A stretch of DNA of 6,028 nucleotides from JBNJEM01 sp051745935 (GTDB lineage Bacteria > Planctomycetota > Planctomycetia > Pirellulales > Pirellulaceae), in the NCBI GenBank assembly GCA_051745935.1, contig JBNJEM010000501.1, positions 1 through 6,028 on the forward strand. Direction: 5' to 3'. Within the stretch, counting starts at the first letter, position 1, and each line of letters opens with the position of its first letter. Positions 1 to 5,963 of the stretch are shown piece by piece. The notes beneath the pieces were generated by a model that was not told the DNA's origin, did not search any database, and saw only the letters and a list, made by a program, of their open reading frames with translations. Made by a program: the position numbers and the translations under genes.

Positions 1-572
1 CGATTGACCAGCAATTGCAGCATGATCTTCAGCGCCGTGCGTTCCCGTTGCAGCGCACTGGACACGGCCACCAGAGCTTGGATCAACGCCGGACTGAAGG
101 GGTACACCTGCTTGAACATGCCTCGGTCGTGTTCCCGAGTGAGCAGGACTTCCATGATTTCCTGCCGGATCTTCGCCGTGTCCTCGAACGCCTGTTCAAG
201 CTCGGCCCTGCAAGCATCGTCCTTGGGCTTCAAGACACGCTTCTGAGCGATGACCGGCAGGTTGCGGTCTTCCAGCGTGATCGTGTGGAATCGGCCTTCC
301 CAGTGGGACAGCACGTCGGAGAAGTTGAGGCTCTCCACGCCGGTGACGTTTTCGCCGATCAGGTCACGCAGGTCTCGCTGGCGAGCGACAAAGCTGATGA
401 TCGGGACCGGGCGGTCGGCCTTGCGGGACTCGACCAGCTTGGCCAGCTTGTTCCCTTCGGTCTGGACAAAGTTCAGGTCCGCCGAGTGTGTGGCAAGCCA
501 CAGGATCAGTTCGTCCAGAAACAGGATCAGGCCGTCGTAGCCGAGCGACTTGGCGTGTTCGCTGCGACGACG
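1..572 (-). pseudogene. pglY: PglY-like BREX type 2 ATPase, interrupted fragment
   Basis: On the minus strand the frame is open from 602 to the window edge, about 190 codons of real gene below 572. It encodes a Walker-B-like segment LILFLDEL (about nt 530-507), then FVARQRDLRDLIG, WEGRFHTITLEDRNLP and YPFSPALIQALVAVSS. I recognise this run from memory as the PglY/DUF6079 ATPase of BREX type 2 (Pgl) phage-defence systems, proteins of over 1000 residues. Only the part from Walker B onward is present: there is no start codon, and the upstream frame enters the element's terminal repeat and stops at TGA 605-603. The N-terminal part with the Walker A P-loop would have to lie beyond the right end of the element. 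The 3' end continues off the window. The opposite strand has a long open frame (15-578) that I read as a shadow. The family call is fairly firm; BrxC of another BREX type is the main alternative. Confidence 0.72.
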
Positions 573-580
573 CTCTAGTG

Positions 581-592
581 AATTGACCCGGG
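581..592 (+). repeat. Left terminal inverted repeat (L1)
   Basis: AATTGACCCGGG is an exact 12-base inverted match to 5964-5975. Including the bases outside it, GCTC-TAGTG on the left corresponds to GCTC-AGATA on the right. It is the probable outer IstA binding site. Confidence 0.8.
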
Positions 593-604
593 TTTTACCA
601 CTTC

Positions 605-613
605 AATTGACCC
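605..613 (+). repeat. Left subterminal repeat (L2)
   Basis: AATTGACCC repeats the core of L1 in the same orientation, starting 24 bp further in. Multiple end repeats that bind the transposase are characteristic of IS21-family elements. The flanking bases differ from L1, so only the 9-base core is shared. Confidence 0.65.
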
Positions 614-693
614 ACTACTTGGAAAGAAGAAACTGGAGTGGGGCGATCCCTCCGGTTTGCGCAGCTTGGTGCGTTTTTTTCTTTCCAAGTAGT
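614..693 (+). repeat. 15-bp inverted repeat with nested hairpins
   Basis: ACTACTTGGAAAGAA at 614-628 is perfectly complementary to TTCTTTCCAAGTAGT at 679-693. The pairing extends to about 632/675 with one G-T pair. The 40-odd bases inside can form two small hairpins: GGAG 635-638 with CTCC 650-653, and CGCA 660-663 with TGCG 670-673. Together these give a three-way junction. It starts directly after the L2 core. It could be a cruciform, a protein-binding site at the transposon end, or a structured leader RNA; the sequence does not decide between these. Confidence 0.6.
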
Positions 694-823
694 CCGGGCA
701 AGAACGCGCGCGCGGCGAGTTTGGACCGGCTGAGTGGGTTGGTGATTTGCGGTGGCCGGTGAGCGGTGGAGGGTTTGCGCGGGCGGCTGGTCGAACGGTA
801 GATGGAAGTCACAAAAAAATCCC
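694..823. other. Non-coding left-end region, no clear gene
   Basis: With the neighbouring structures, this makes up most of the roughly 290 bp between the left end and the first start codon. The minus-strand open frames crossing it (for example 595-966) have low-complexity translations rich in R, P and S, and I reject them. The promoter of the operon should lie here or further left, but I found no convincing -35/-10 pair; the TTGACC hexamers inside L1 and L2 have no fitting -10. There is a GC-alternating tract around 702-715 and an A7 run at 813-819. Confidence 0.5.
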
Positions 824-864
824 CGCCTCCCCCCTCGATGACTCAGCGTCGAGGAGGTAAGGCG
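813..864 (-). terminator. Possible intrinsic terminator on the minus strand
   Basis: Read on the minus strand, the hairpin at 864-824 is followed after four bases by seven T residues (819-813). This is the layout of a rho-independent terminator. It would stop transcripts running antisense to the operon towards the left end. The four-base gap between stem and T run weakens the case. Confidence 0.35.
824..864 (+). promoter_or_regulatory. Hairpin sequestering the Shine-Dalgarno sequence
   Basis: CCTCGATG at 833-840 pairs with CGTCGAGG at 847-854 (one G-T pair) around a 6-base loop. A lower stem pairs CGCCT 824-828 with AGGCG 860-864 around a small internal loop. The 3' arm contains GAGGAGG (851-857), the strongest Shine-Dalgarno sequence in the region, 12 bases before ATG 870. 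In a plus-strand transcript the ribosome site would therefore be folded away. Hairpins that hide the ribosome site from read-through transcripts are known in other insertion sequences such as IS10; applying that here is inference. Confidence 0.5.
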
Positions 865-869
865 AGGAC

Positions 870-920
870 ATGCAACAAAACTTCCAGATTGTAGCCGATA
901 GTTTGGCTTTTTTGCCATAG
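870..920 (+). CDS. Start segment of the zinc-ribbon gene (or 16-aa leader peptide)
   Basis: ATG 870 follows GAGGAGG (851-857) and reads MQQNFQIVADSLAFLP, then stops at TAG 918-920. The next gene begins in the frame one base back and has no ATG of its own near its N-terminus. At 908-914 the sequence T TTT TTG forms a slippery heptamer in this frame. A -1 shift there continues as AIALGEVFSFSKDW and on into the zinc-ribbon protein. I therefore think this is the true N-terminus of the next gene. It joins either by programmed -1 frameshifting or because one T has been lost from a T7 run. A regulatory leader peptide is the alternative. Confidence 0.5.
   Translation: MQQNFQIVADSLAFLP
908..914 (+). 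promoter_or_regulatory. Slippery site T TTT TTG for -1 frameshifting
   Basis: This fits the X XXY YYZ pattern in the frame of ATG 870. Slipping back one base puts the ribosome exactly in the frame of the zinc-ribbon gene, four bases before the TAG that ends the zero frame. No downstream stimulatory structure was established. A simple one-base deletion in the T run would look the same. Confidence 0.4.
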
Positions 921-922
921 CC

Positions 923-1795
923 TTGGGAGAGGTTTTCTCCTTTTCCAAGGATTGGCACCGGGACAAACGCGCTGCTCCGCTTGTTCGTCAGTATCAGGTG
1001 GTACTGGACGCGGCGTTGAAGGCACGCGCCGTTCTGGAACCGTGTGCCGTCCTCTGTTGCCACTGCGGGATTCGCTTTCTGACTCATCCCCGCAACGCGG
1101 GTCGCCGAGATCTGGGCTGCCCCTTCGGCTGCCGGGAGCACCATCGAAGGCAGTCCTCCAATCGACGCAGCGCTGCCTATTACAGCACGCCCGCAGGCCG
1201 GAAGAAGAAGAAGTTACTCAACGGCCGCCGTTGCGCAGAAGAGTCCGTCCCCGACGGCCGACTTACGCCACCGGCCGATCCTGCGCCAGCCGCTCCCGTT
1301 GCCCCGGCGGTTTTATCCCACCATCGTTGCGAAGCGGTCGCCGACAGCGTCCCGATAACACGGGAAGAAACACCTGCTCAAGCGGTGATGCCCACCACCA
1401 CGGCGGCGCCCGCCGAAGAACGTGGGAATCCGCTTTCCGGTATCCAGGCCGAAACGGCAGGCGATGACGGCTTGAGAGGGCCGGTTTCTTCTTCCGACGA
1501 GCCGATCGCAGAATTCTCCAGTCTCGAACCGCGGAAGCGGTGTGCACGCATGGAACTACCTCCGGAGATGCCAGAAGGGGAGTTGTCGCTGGAAGGCGTC
1601 GTCCTCGACAAGTCGCGTGTGATTCATTCCCCCATGCTGCCCTATGTCCGGATGGTAGTGAGCTTGATTGAAGGCAGGAGCGTCAGCCGGAAGGAACTTC
1701 TTCAGCGGCTATTGAAAACAATGAGACAACACAGCATACGCCGGCGGACAAGAACCGAGTACGTTCTGCATTTTCTCAATCAGCATCCGCCGTAG
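923..1795 (+). CDS. Zinc-ribbon basic protein of unknown function
   Basis: The frame gives 290 residues if counted from the TTG at 923, which has no ribosome site of its own. The real protein probably starts at ATG 870 through a frame change, giving about 308 residues. Near residues 45-74 there is a likely zinc site, CxxC (C45, C48) and CPFGC (C66, C70), with HH at 73-74. A strongly basic stretch follows, including RRSAAYY and RKKKK up to about residue 103. Residues 110-190 are a low-complexity linker rich in A, P and E. The C-terminal 80 residues (from about PPEMPEGE) are more ordered, with alternating hydrophobic helices ending in a basic HSIRRRTRTEYVLHFL that may be a small helical DNA-binding domain. 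The gene ends 10 bp before the ParB-like start, and its TAG overlaps that gene's ribosome site, so the two are co-transcribed. I recall similar zinc-ribbon proteins next to planctomycete transposase genes but know no function. A DNA-binding regulator or transposition accessory factor is inference. Confidence 0.7.
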   Translation: MGEVFSFSKDWHRDKRAAPLVRQYQVVLDAALKARAVLEPCAVLCCHCGIRFLTHPRNAGRRDLGCPFGCREHHRRQSSNRRSAAYYSTPAGRKKKKLLNGRRCAEESVPDGRLTPPADPAPAAPVAPAVLSHHRCEAVADSVPITREETPAQAVMPTTTAAPAEERGNPLSGIQAETAGDDGLRGPVSSSDEPIAEFSSLEPRKRCARMELPPEMPEGELSLEGVVLDKSRVIHSPMLPYVRMVVSLIEGRSVSRKELLQRLLKTMRQHSIRRRTRTEYVLHFLNQHPP

Positions 1796-1805
1796 GAGAA
1801 GTTGC

Positions 1806-2705
1806 ATGAGTGAAGATGTGGAACGATCCAGCTTGGATCTCCGCTATCAGGGCCATCGGATGCGCTCGCGAGCTGCCGAAGCGCGCCTCTTGGCTTCGAT
1901 CGCCGAGCGGGGCATCGAGCAACCGCTGGAAGGCGTCGACACGCCGCAGGGACGCTTCCTGCTGAACGGTTTCAAACGCTACCGGTGCGCCGGCAAGCTG
2001 GGCATTTCGTGCGTGCCCTACACCACCCTTGGCGACGAAGAGGCGATGGGCATCGTGGCTCTGATGCGCGTGGCCAAAGACCAGACCCTGAACCTGCTCG
2101 AGGAAGCGAAATTCATCTCCGAACTGCTGACCGTTCACCGGATGAGCCCCGCGGAAATCGCCGAAAAGTTGGGGCGCAGCAAAGGGTGGGTCGGCATGCG
2201 GCGCAATCTGCTGGAGGAGATGAGCGAGGAGATGGAGCGGATCCTCTTTCGCGGAGCCTTTCCGGCCTACTCGTACATGTACACCTTGCGGCCGTTCATG
2301 CGCATGAACTCGGCCGGCAAGGAGTCGGTCGAGCGTTTCATGAAGGCTCTCGCAGGGCGGCGTTTGAGCGTGCGGGACATCGAACTGCTGGCTCAAGGCT
2401 ACTTCCGCGGACCGGCTTCCTTGCGCGAAGCGGTCGACGAGGGAAAGTGGAGCTGGTCCCTCGAGCAAATGAAGCGCGTTCCGGAGGATCCGGAAGGTTG
2501 CAACGACTTCGAACGCGCGTTGCTGAGAGATCTCGAGATGCTTCAGAAGTGCATCCGGCGGCTGATGGTCAAATGCCACGACGAGCGTCTGCAAAGTCGC
2601 GATTTCCACGCTCAGGCCAACCTGTTGGCCGCCAGCCTGCTGAGCAAGCTGGAACCGTTCTTCAACACGATGAGGGAGTTTCATGATCGAACCGGACAAG
2701 CGTAA
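1806..2705 (+). CDS. ParB/Srx-fold DNA-binding protein
   Basis: 299 residues, starting at ATG 1806 behind AGGAGAAG (1794-1801). Residues about 9-105 resemble the ParB N-terminal nucleotide-binding domain: the early motif SIAERGIEQPLEGV is followed by NGFKRYRCAGKLG (54-66), which corresponds to the GERRxRA box of ParB proteins. Residues 112-136 (MSPAEIAEKLGRSKGWVGMRRNLL) form the helix-turn-helix. The C-terminal half is helical and unlike chromosomal ParB. The ENxxR motif that binds the nucleotide phosphates in classical ParB seems replaced by AKDQT near residue 92, so CTP switching may be altered. No ParA partner and no recognisable parS site lie in the window. The 3' end overlaps the transposase start by 23 bp. 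A role as transcriptional regulator or end-binding factor of the element fits better than plasmid partition, but this is inference. Confidence 0.8.
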   Translation: MSEDVERSSLDLRYQGHRMRSRAAEARLLASIAERGIEQPLEGVDTPQGRFLLNGFKRYRCAGKLGISCVPYTTLGDEEAMGIVALMRVAKDQTLNLLEEAKFISELLTVHRMSPAEIAEKLGRSKGWVGMRRNLLEEMSEEMERILFRGAFPAYSYMYTLRPFMRMNSAGKESVERFMKALAGRRLSVRDIELLAQGYFRGPASLREAVDEGKWSWSLEQMKRVPEDPEGCNDFERALLRDLEMLQKCIRRLMVKCHDERLQSRDFHAQANLLAASLLSKLEPFFNTMREFHDRTGQA

Positions 2706-4215
2706 AGCCGTTTTCCAGTTACACAGCGAAGGGATGCCGTTGCGGGAGATCAGCCGGCGGTTGCGAATCAGCCGCAATACGGTGCGGTCGATTGTGAAGG
2801 ATGAAGGCGGGGTGCCGCAGACGGTACGGAAGGACAAGATCCATATCGACCCCGACCTGTTGCGGCGGCTGCACCACGAGTGTCGCGGCTGGATTCAGCG
2901 GATGCATGAGAAGTTGGTTGAAGAAGAAAACATCGACGTCGGATACTCCACGGTCGCACGGATGGTAAGGCAATTGGGGTTGGGCCGGTCGCGCCGGGCT
3001 CGCTGCGATCGCGTGCCGGATGAGCCGGGCGCGGAAATGCAACACGACACGTCGGACTACTTCCTGAAACTGGGAGACCGGCGAACCAAAGTCATCGCCA
3101 GCGTGCTGTACCTGCGCTATTGCAAAAGGCGATATCTCCGATTCTATCGCGTGTTTAACCGGTTCACGATGAAGTGCTTCTTTCACGAAGCGTTGATGTT
3201 TTGGGGCCACGCCGCCCGGCAATGCATCATCGACAACACCAGTCTGGCGCGCTTGCGCGGCACGGGAAAGCGGGCGGTGATGACGCCCGAAATGGCCGCG
3301 TTCGCCCGGCAGTACGGTTTCGAATTCGTCTGTCACGAGATCGGCCATTCCGATCGCAAAGCCGGCGAAGAGAGAAGTTTCTGGACCGTGGAAACCAACT
3401 TCTTCCCCGGCCGCACGTTCGCCAGCTTGGAAGACCTGAACCGGCAAGCCCGCCAGTGGGCCACCGTTCGGCTGGAGCATCGACCGATGAGCAAAACCGG
3501 CTTGATTCCCGCCAAGGCATTCGAACACGAACGGGCCTTCCTGAACGAACTGCCACCCCATCTTCCCGCTCCTTATCGATCGTACCAACGGGGAACCGAC
3601 CAATACGGCTATGTGCCCTTCGACGGCAATTACTACTGGGTCCCCGGCGACGGCCGGGAAGACGTGAAAGTGCTGCAGTACGCGGACCACGTGAAACTCT
3701 TCCAAAGGCGAATCTGCGTGGCCGAGTATCCCTTGCCGCCCGACGGCGTGAAGAACGAGTGTTTCGAGCCTCCGGACCGGCCTCGACCACGTCGTCAGAC
3801 GAGAAGCCGCCGGCGGGATGCGCGGCAAGAGGAACAACGCCTGCGGGCCATGGGACCCGAAGTCGAAGACTACCTGGATTACGCCCTCAAGGTCCCCGGC
3901 CTCCAACGTTATCGGTTTACGCGCGAACTGTACGCCTTCAGTCGCCAAGTGACCTCCGGCGTGTTCATCAGAACGCTCCAGCGGGCACTGCATTATCGAA
4001 TCGCGAAGATGGAAACGCTACGGCGGATCGCTTGGTTCTGCATGACCCAGGACGAGCAGCCCCTGCCGCAGATGGACGAGGACGAGGACCTCCAGCAGCG
4101 CCCCGTTTATCAGGAAGGCTACCTGACCGAAGAGCCCGATCTGTCCGTTTATGACGCGATGTTCGAGGAGGATGACGAGAACCCGATCGACGAAAAGGAA
4201 CAAGACGATGGATGA
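2683..4215 (+). CDS. istA: IS21-family transposase IstA
   Basis: 510 residues, at the long end for IstA. ATG 2683 has GAGGGAG (2672-2678) just upstream, inside the end of the ParB-like gene. Residues about 15-40 (MPLREISRRLRISRNTVRSIV) form the helix-turn-helix that binds the terminal repeats. The DDE integrase core has D122 (in MQHDTSDY), D184 (in IIDNTS) and E230 (in KAGEERSF, the counterpart of KGKVER in typical IstA). It is followed by the usual NFFPGRTFASLEDLNRQ segment. All three catalytic residues are present, so the enzyme should be able to cut and join DNA. Residues about 300-350 form the C-terminal beta-barrel-like domain (YVPFDGNYYWVP), followed by a basic linker (365-380). The tail from 464 is strongly acidic, which is not a feature I associate with the family. 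It overlaps istB by 8 bp, the usual arrangement, which suggests translational coupling and fixed stoichiometry. Confidence 0.93.
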   Translation: MIEPDKRKAVFQLHSEGMPLREISRRLRISRNTVRSIVKDEGGVPQTVRKDKIHIDPDLLRRLHHECRGWIQRMHEKLVEEENIDVGYSTVARMVRQLGLGRSRRARCDRVPDEPGAEMQHDTSDYFLKLGDRRTKVIASVLYLRYCKRRYLRFYRVFNRFTMKCFFHEALMFWGHAARQCIIDNTSLARLRGTGKRAVMTPEMAAFARQYGFEFVCHEIGHSDRKAGEERSFWTVETNFFPGRTFASLEDLNRQARQWATVRLEHRPMSKTGLIPAKAFEHERAFLNELPPHLPAPYRSYQRGTDQYGYVPFDGNYYWVPGDGREDVKVLQYADHVKLFQRRICVAEYPLPPDGVKNECFEPPDRPRPRRQTRSRRRDARQEEQRLRAMGPEVEDYLDYALKVPGLQRYRFTRELYAFSRQVTSGVFIRTLQRALHYRIAKMETLRRIAWFCMTQDEQPLPQMDEDEDLQQRPVYQEGYLTEEPDLSVYDAMFEEDDENPIDEKEQDDG

Positions 4216-4963
4216 ACAACTCGTCGCCATGTTGAAGTATCTCCGCCTGGGACGCCTGTTGGCCGGGTGGGACGAAACCGTCGGCACGGCGCGCCGGAAA
4301 CGGCTTTCCCCGGAACGTCTGTTGAAGCAGATCGTGGAGGACGAATATCGCGCCAAGTGCGAAAATGCCCGACTGATGCGCCGCAAGCGGGCCAACATTC
4401 CGGAGCCCCTGGAGATCGAAACCTTCCCCTTCGATCGCCAGCGGAACCTCGACCGCAAAAAGGTCATGTCCCTCTACGACAGCTTCGACTATGTGACCAA
4501 GAACCAGAACGTGATCTGGTTGGGGCCGACCGGGGTCGGCAAAACCGGGTTGGCTACTGCATTCCTGCTGCAGGCCATCGATCGCGGCTACCGGGGATAT
4601 TTTACCACGTTTCCGGAACTGATCGCCGAACTGTTCGCGTCGCTGGCCGACCGCTCGGAGCGGAAGGTCCTCCGGCGCTACGCCTCCTACGACTGCCTGG
4701 TCGTCGATGAAGTGGGCTATGTGGAAGTGGAGCCCGCCCACATCGGACTCTTTTTTACGCTGATGCAAAAACGGCACAAGCGCAAGTCGACGCTGATCAC
4801 TACGAATCTGGGATTTTCCGAATGGGGCTCCTTTCTCCGGAACACACAACTCACCGGGGCCTTGATCGACCGCCTGACGGAAAAGGGCCACAGCCACGGG
4901 ATCAACATGAAGGCCTGCAAATCCCTGCGACCGGGGGTTGACAACAAAAGCGACCTCCAATGA
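4208..4963 (+). CDS. istB: IS21-family helper ATPase IstB
   Basis: 251 residues from ATG 4208, chosen over the in-frame ATG at 4151. It has AAAGGA (4194-4199) about 8 bases upstream and gives the standard short overlap with istA (ATGGATGA). The AAA+ core has Walker A GPTGVGKT at 106-113, Walker B CLVVDEVGY at 163-171 (D167, E168), the sensor asparagine in LITTN (N200) and an arginine in ALIDRLTEKGHS (R222). Residues 1-90 form the helical N-terminal domain that in IS21 binds DNA and oligomerises. IstB proteins assemble into ATP-dependent rings or clamps that bend target DNA and activate IstA. All motifs are intact. The stop codon overlaps the next start as ATGA. Confidence 0.94.
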   Translation: MDEQLVAMLKYLRLGRLLAGWDETVGTARRKRLSPERLLKQIVEDEYRAKCENARLMRRKRANIPEPLEIETFPFDRQRNLDRKKVMSLYDSFDYVTKNQNVIWLGPTGVGKTGLATAFLLQAIDRGYRGYFTTFPELIAELFASLADRSERKVLRRYASYDCLVVDEVGYVEVEPAHIGLFFTLMQKRHKRKSTLITTNLGFSEWGSFLRNTQLTGALIDRLTEKGHSHGINMKACKSLRPGVDNKSDLQ

Positions 4964-5844
4964 CGTTCGACGACTTTCGTCGGCGGGCCGACCGGGTTCG
5001 ACAGATCCCGCTCGAGACGGTGTTGAAGCACCGGGACGCGGTGCGCGACCGGCGCGATCGAGCCAAGTGGCACACCGAACAAGGGCCGCTTTCGATCTCG
5101 GGGGCCAAGTTCACCAACTGGCACCGAAACGTCGGCGGTGGCGGGGCCATCGACCTGGTGATGCACCTGGCCCGGGTGGACTGTCGCGAGGCGGTGGCAT
5201 GGTTGGAGCAGCACTTCGGCACCCAGTATGCCGCCGCCAGTCCCGTCCCGGCCGACTCCTCCGGCAGCTCGTCCAATGCGGCCTCGAAACCTCGCCAACT
5301 GCGCCTGCCCGTCCCGGAACCCCGCAACCTGCGACGCGTCCGCCGCTATCTGATTGACGAGCGTCATCTTGCGGCGGACTTGGTCGAGGCGCTGATCGAA
5401 GCGGGCAAGCTCTATGCGGATCAGCGCGGCAACGCGGTCTTTCTGCTGGTGGCCGGCAAGGCCAACCGGCCGGTCGGCGCCGAGTTGCGGGGAACCGGCG
5501 GACGTGCTTGGCGAGGGATGGCTCCCGGCACGCGCAAGGAGGCCGGATACTTCTGGGTCGGTGCGCAGGGAGCGACTGCGATCGTCCTCTGTGAGTCGGC
5601 CATTGACGCGATCAGCTGCTTCCGCCAGTTCCCCGATCGGATCTGCATCTCGACCGCGGGAGCCAGGGCCAATCCTGCTTGGCTCCGCGCGCTGATCGGC
5701 CGCGGCTACGCCATCTCTTGCGGCTTCGATTGTGACGCCCCCGGCGAGACGGCCGCCCGTGCGATGATCGCCTTGCACCCCACCATCGATCGCCTGCAAC
5801 CACCGGCCCACGACTGGAACGAAGCCCTCGCCCCCTGCCGCTGA
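4960..5844 (+). CDS. TOPRIM/DUF3991 primase-like protein
   Basis: 294 residues. The ATG overlaps the istB stop by 4 bp (ATGA), so translation probably depends on reinitiation after istB. Residues 1-90 resemble the CHC2-like N-terminal region of DnaG-type primases. The GPLSISGAKFTNWHRNVGGGGAIDLVMHL segment (42-70) is typical, but the zinc-binding cysteines are absent. Residues about 90-115 are a serine-rich linker. Residues about 121-200 match DUF3991 (RRYLIDERHL, GNAVFLLV, KEAGYFWV). Residues 207-290 form a TOPRIM domain with the catalytic-type E212 (VLCESAID), the D-x-D pair D257 and D259 (GFDCDAPG) and HDWNEAL (284-290). Such proteins occur on plasmids and conjugative elements next to relaxases; coupling to an IS21 pair is unusual in my knowledge. 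It may process or prime a circular transposition intermediate, which is inference. Nicking or topoisomerase-like activity is an alternative. Confidence 0.85.
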   Translation: MTFDDFRRRADRVRQIPLETVLKHRDAVRDRRDRAKWHTEQGPLSISGAKFTNWHRNVGGGGAIDLVMHLARVDCREAVAWLEQHFGTQYAAASPVPADSSGSSSNAASKPRQLRLPVPEPRNLRRVRRYLIDERHLAADLVEALIEAGKLYADQRGNAVFLLVAGKANRPVGAELRGTGGRAWRGMAPGTRKEAGYFWVGAQGATAIVLCESAIDAISCFRQFPDRICISTAGARANPAWLRALIGRGYAISCGFDCDAPGETAARAMIALHPTIDRLQPPAHDWNEALAPCR

Positions 5845-5939
5845 ACCTGTCGGCAATCTTCCTCTCGCCGCTTCATCGGCCCTCTTCTCTCCCGTCTCCG
5901 CTCATGTGTGCCGGTTCGCATCGCCAGACGCCGTGAGCG
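5845..5939. other. Short non-coding right-end spacer
   Basis: Between the TOPRIM stop and the first right-end repeat lie about 95 bp, pyrimidine-rich around 5855-5895. The weak hairpin GCCG 5867-5870 with CGGC 5877-5880 has no T run after it, so I do not call a terminator. No gene is seen. Confidence 0.45.
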
Positions 5940-5960
5940 CCCGGCTCAATTTATCCGAGC
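5940..5960 (-). repeat. Right subterminal repeat (R2)
   Basis: CCCGGCTCAATTTATCCGAGC matches R1 at 19 of 21 positions, in the same orientation and 24 bp further in. The same 24-bp step separates L1 and L2 at the other end. It is a probable second transposase binding site. Confidence 0.75.
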
Positions 5961-5963
5961 ACT

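Noticed and set aside
15..578. Plus-strand open frame of 187 codons in the left flank
   Set aside because: The opposite strand gives a clearly recognisable PglY-like protein over the same bases; the plus frame is its shadow.
583..612. TTGACC hexamers in L1 and L2 as promoter -35 boxes
   Set aside because: No acceptable -10 sequence lies 16-18 bases downstream of either; the hexamers are explained as the core of the transposase repeats.
595..1144. Minus-strand open frames over the left-end leader region
   Set aside because: Translations are low-complexity, cross the terminal structures and have no supported start or domain.
1776..3993. Long minus-strand open frames opposite the ParB-like and istA genes (353 and 424 codons)
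   Set aside because: They lie antisense to genes with intact family motifs, and their translations show no recognisable domain; GC-rich coding DNA often leaves such frames open.
4151..4207. Upstream start for istB at ATG 4151
   Set aside because: It would add 19 residues rich in R, T and S (MTRCSRRMTRTRSTKRNKT) lying wholly inside istA, and it lacks the well-placed ribosome site and short overlap of ATG 4208.
3968..5856. Minus-strand open frames of 330 and 379 codons opposite istB and the TOPRIM gene
   Set aside because: Same reason: IstB and TOPRIM motifs are intact on the plus strand and the antisense products look like composition artefacts.
5867..5880. Hairpin after the TOPRIM gene as an operon terminator
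   Set aside because: The stem is only 4 bp and is not followed by a T run.
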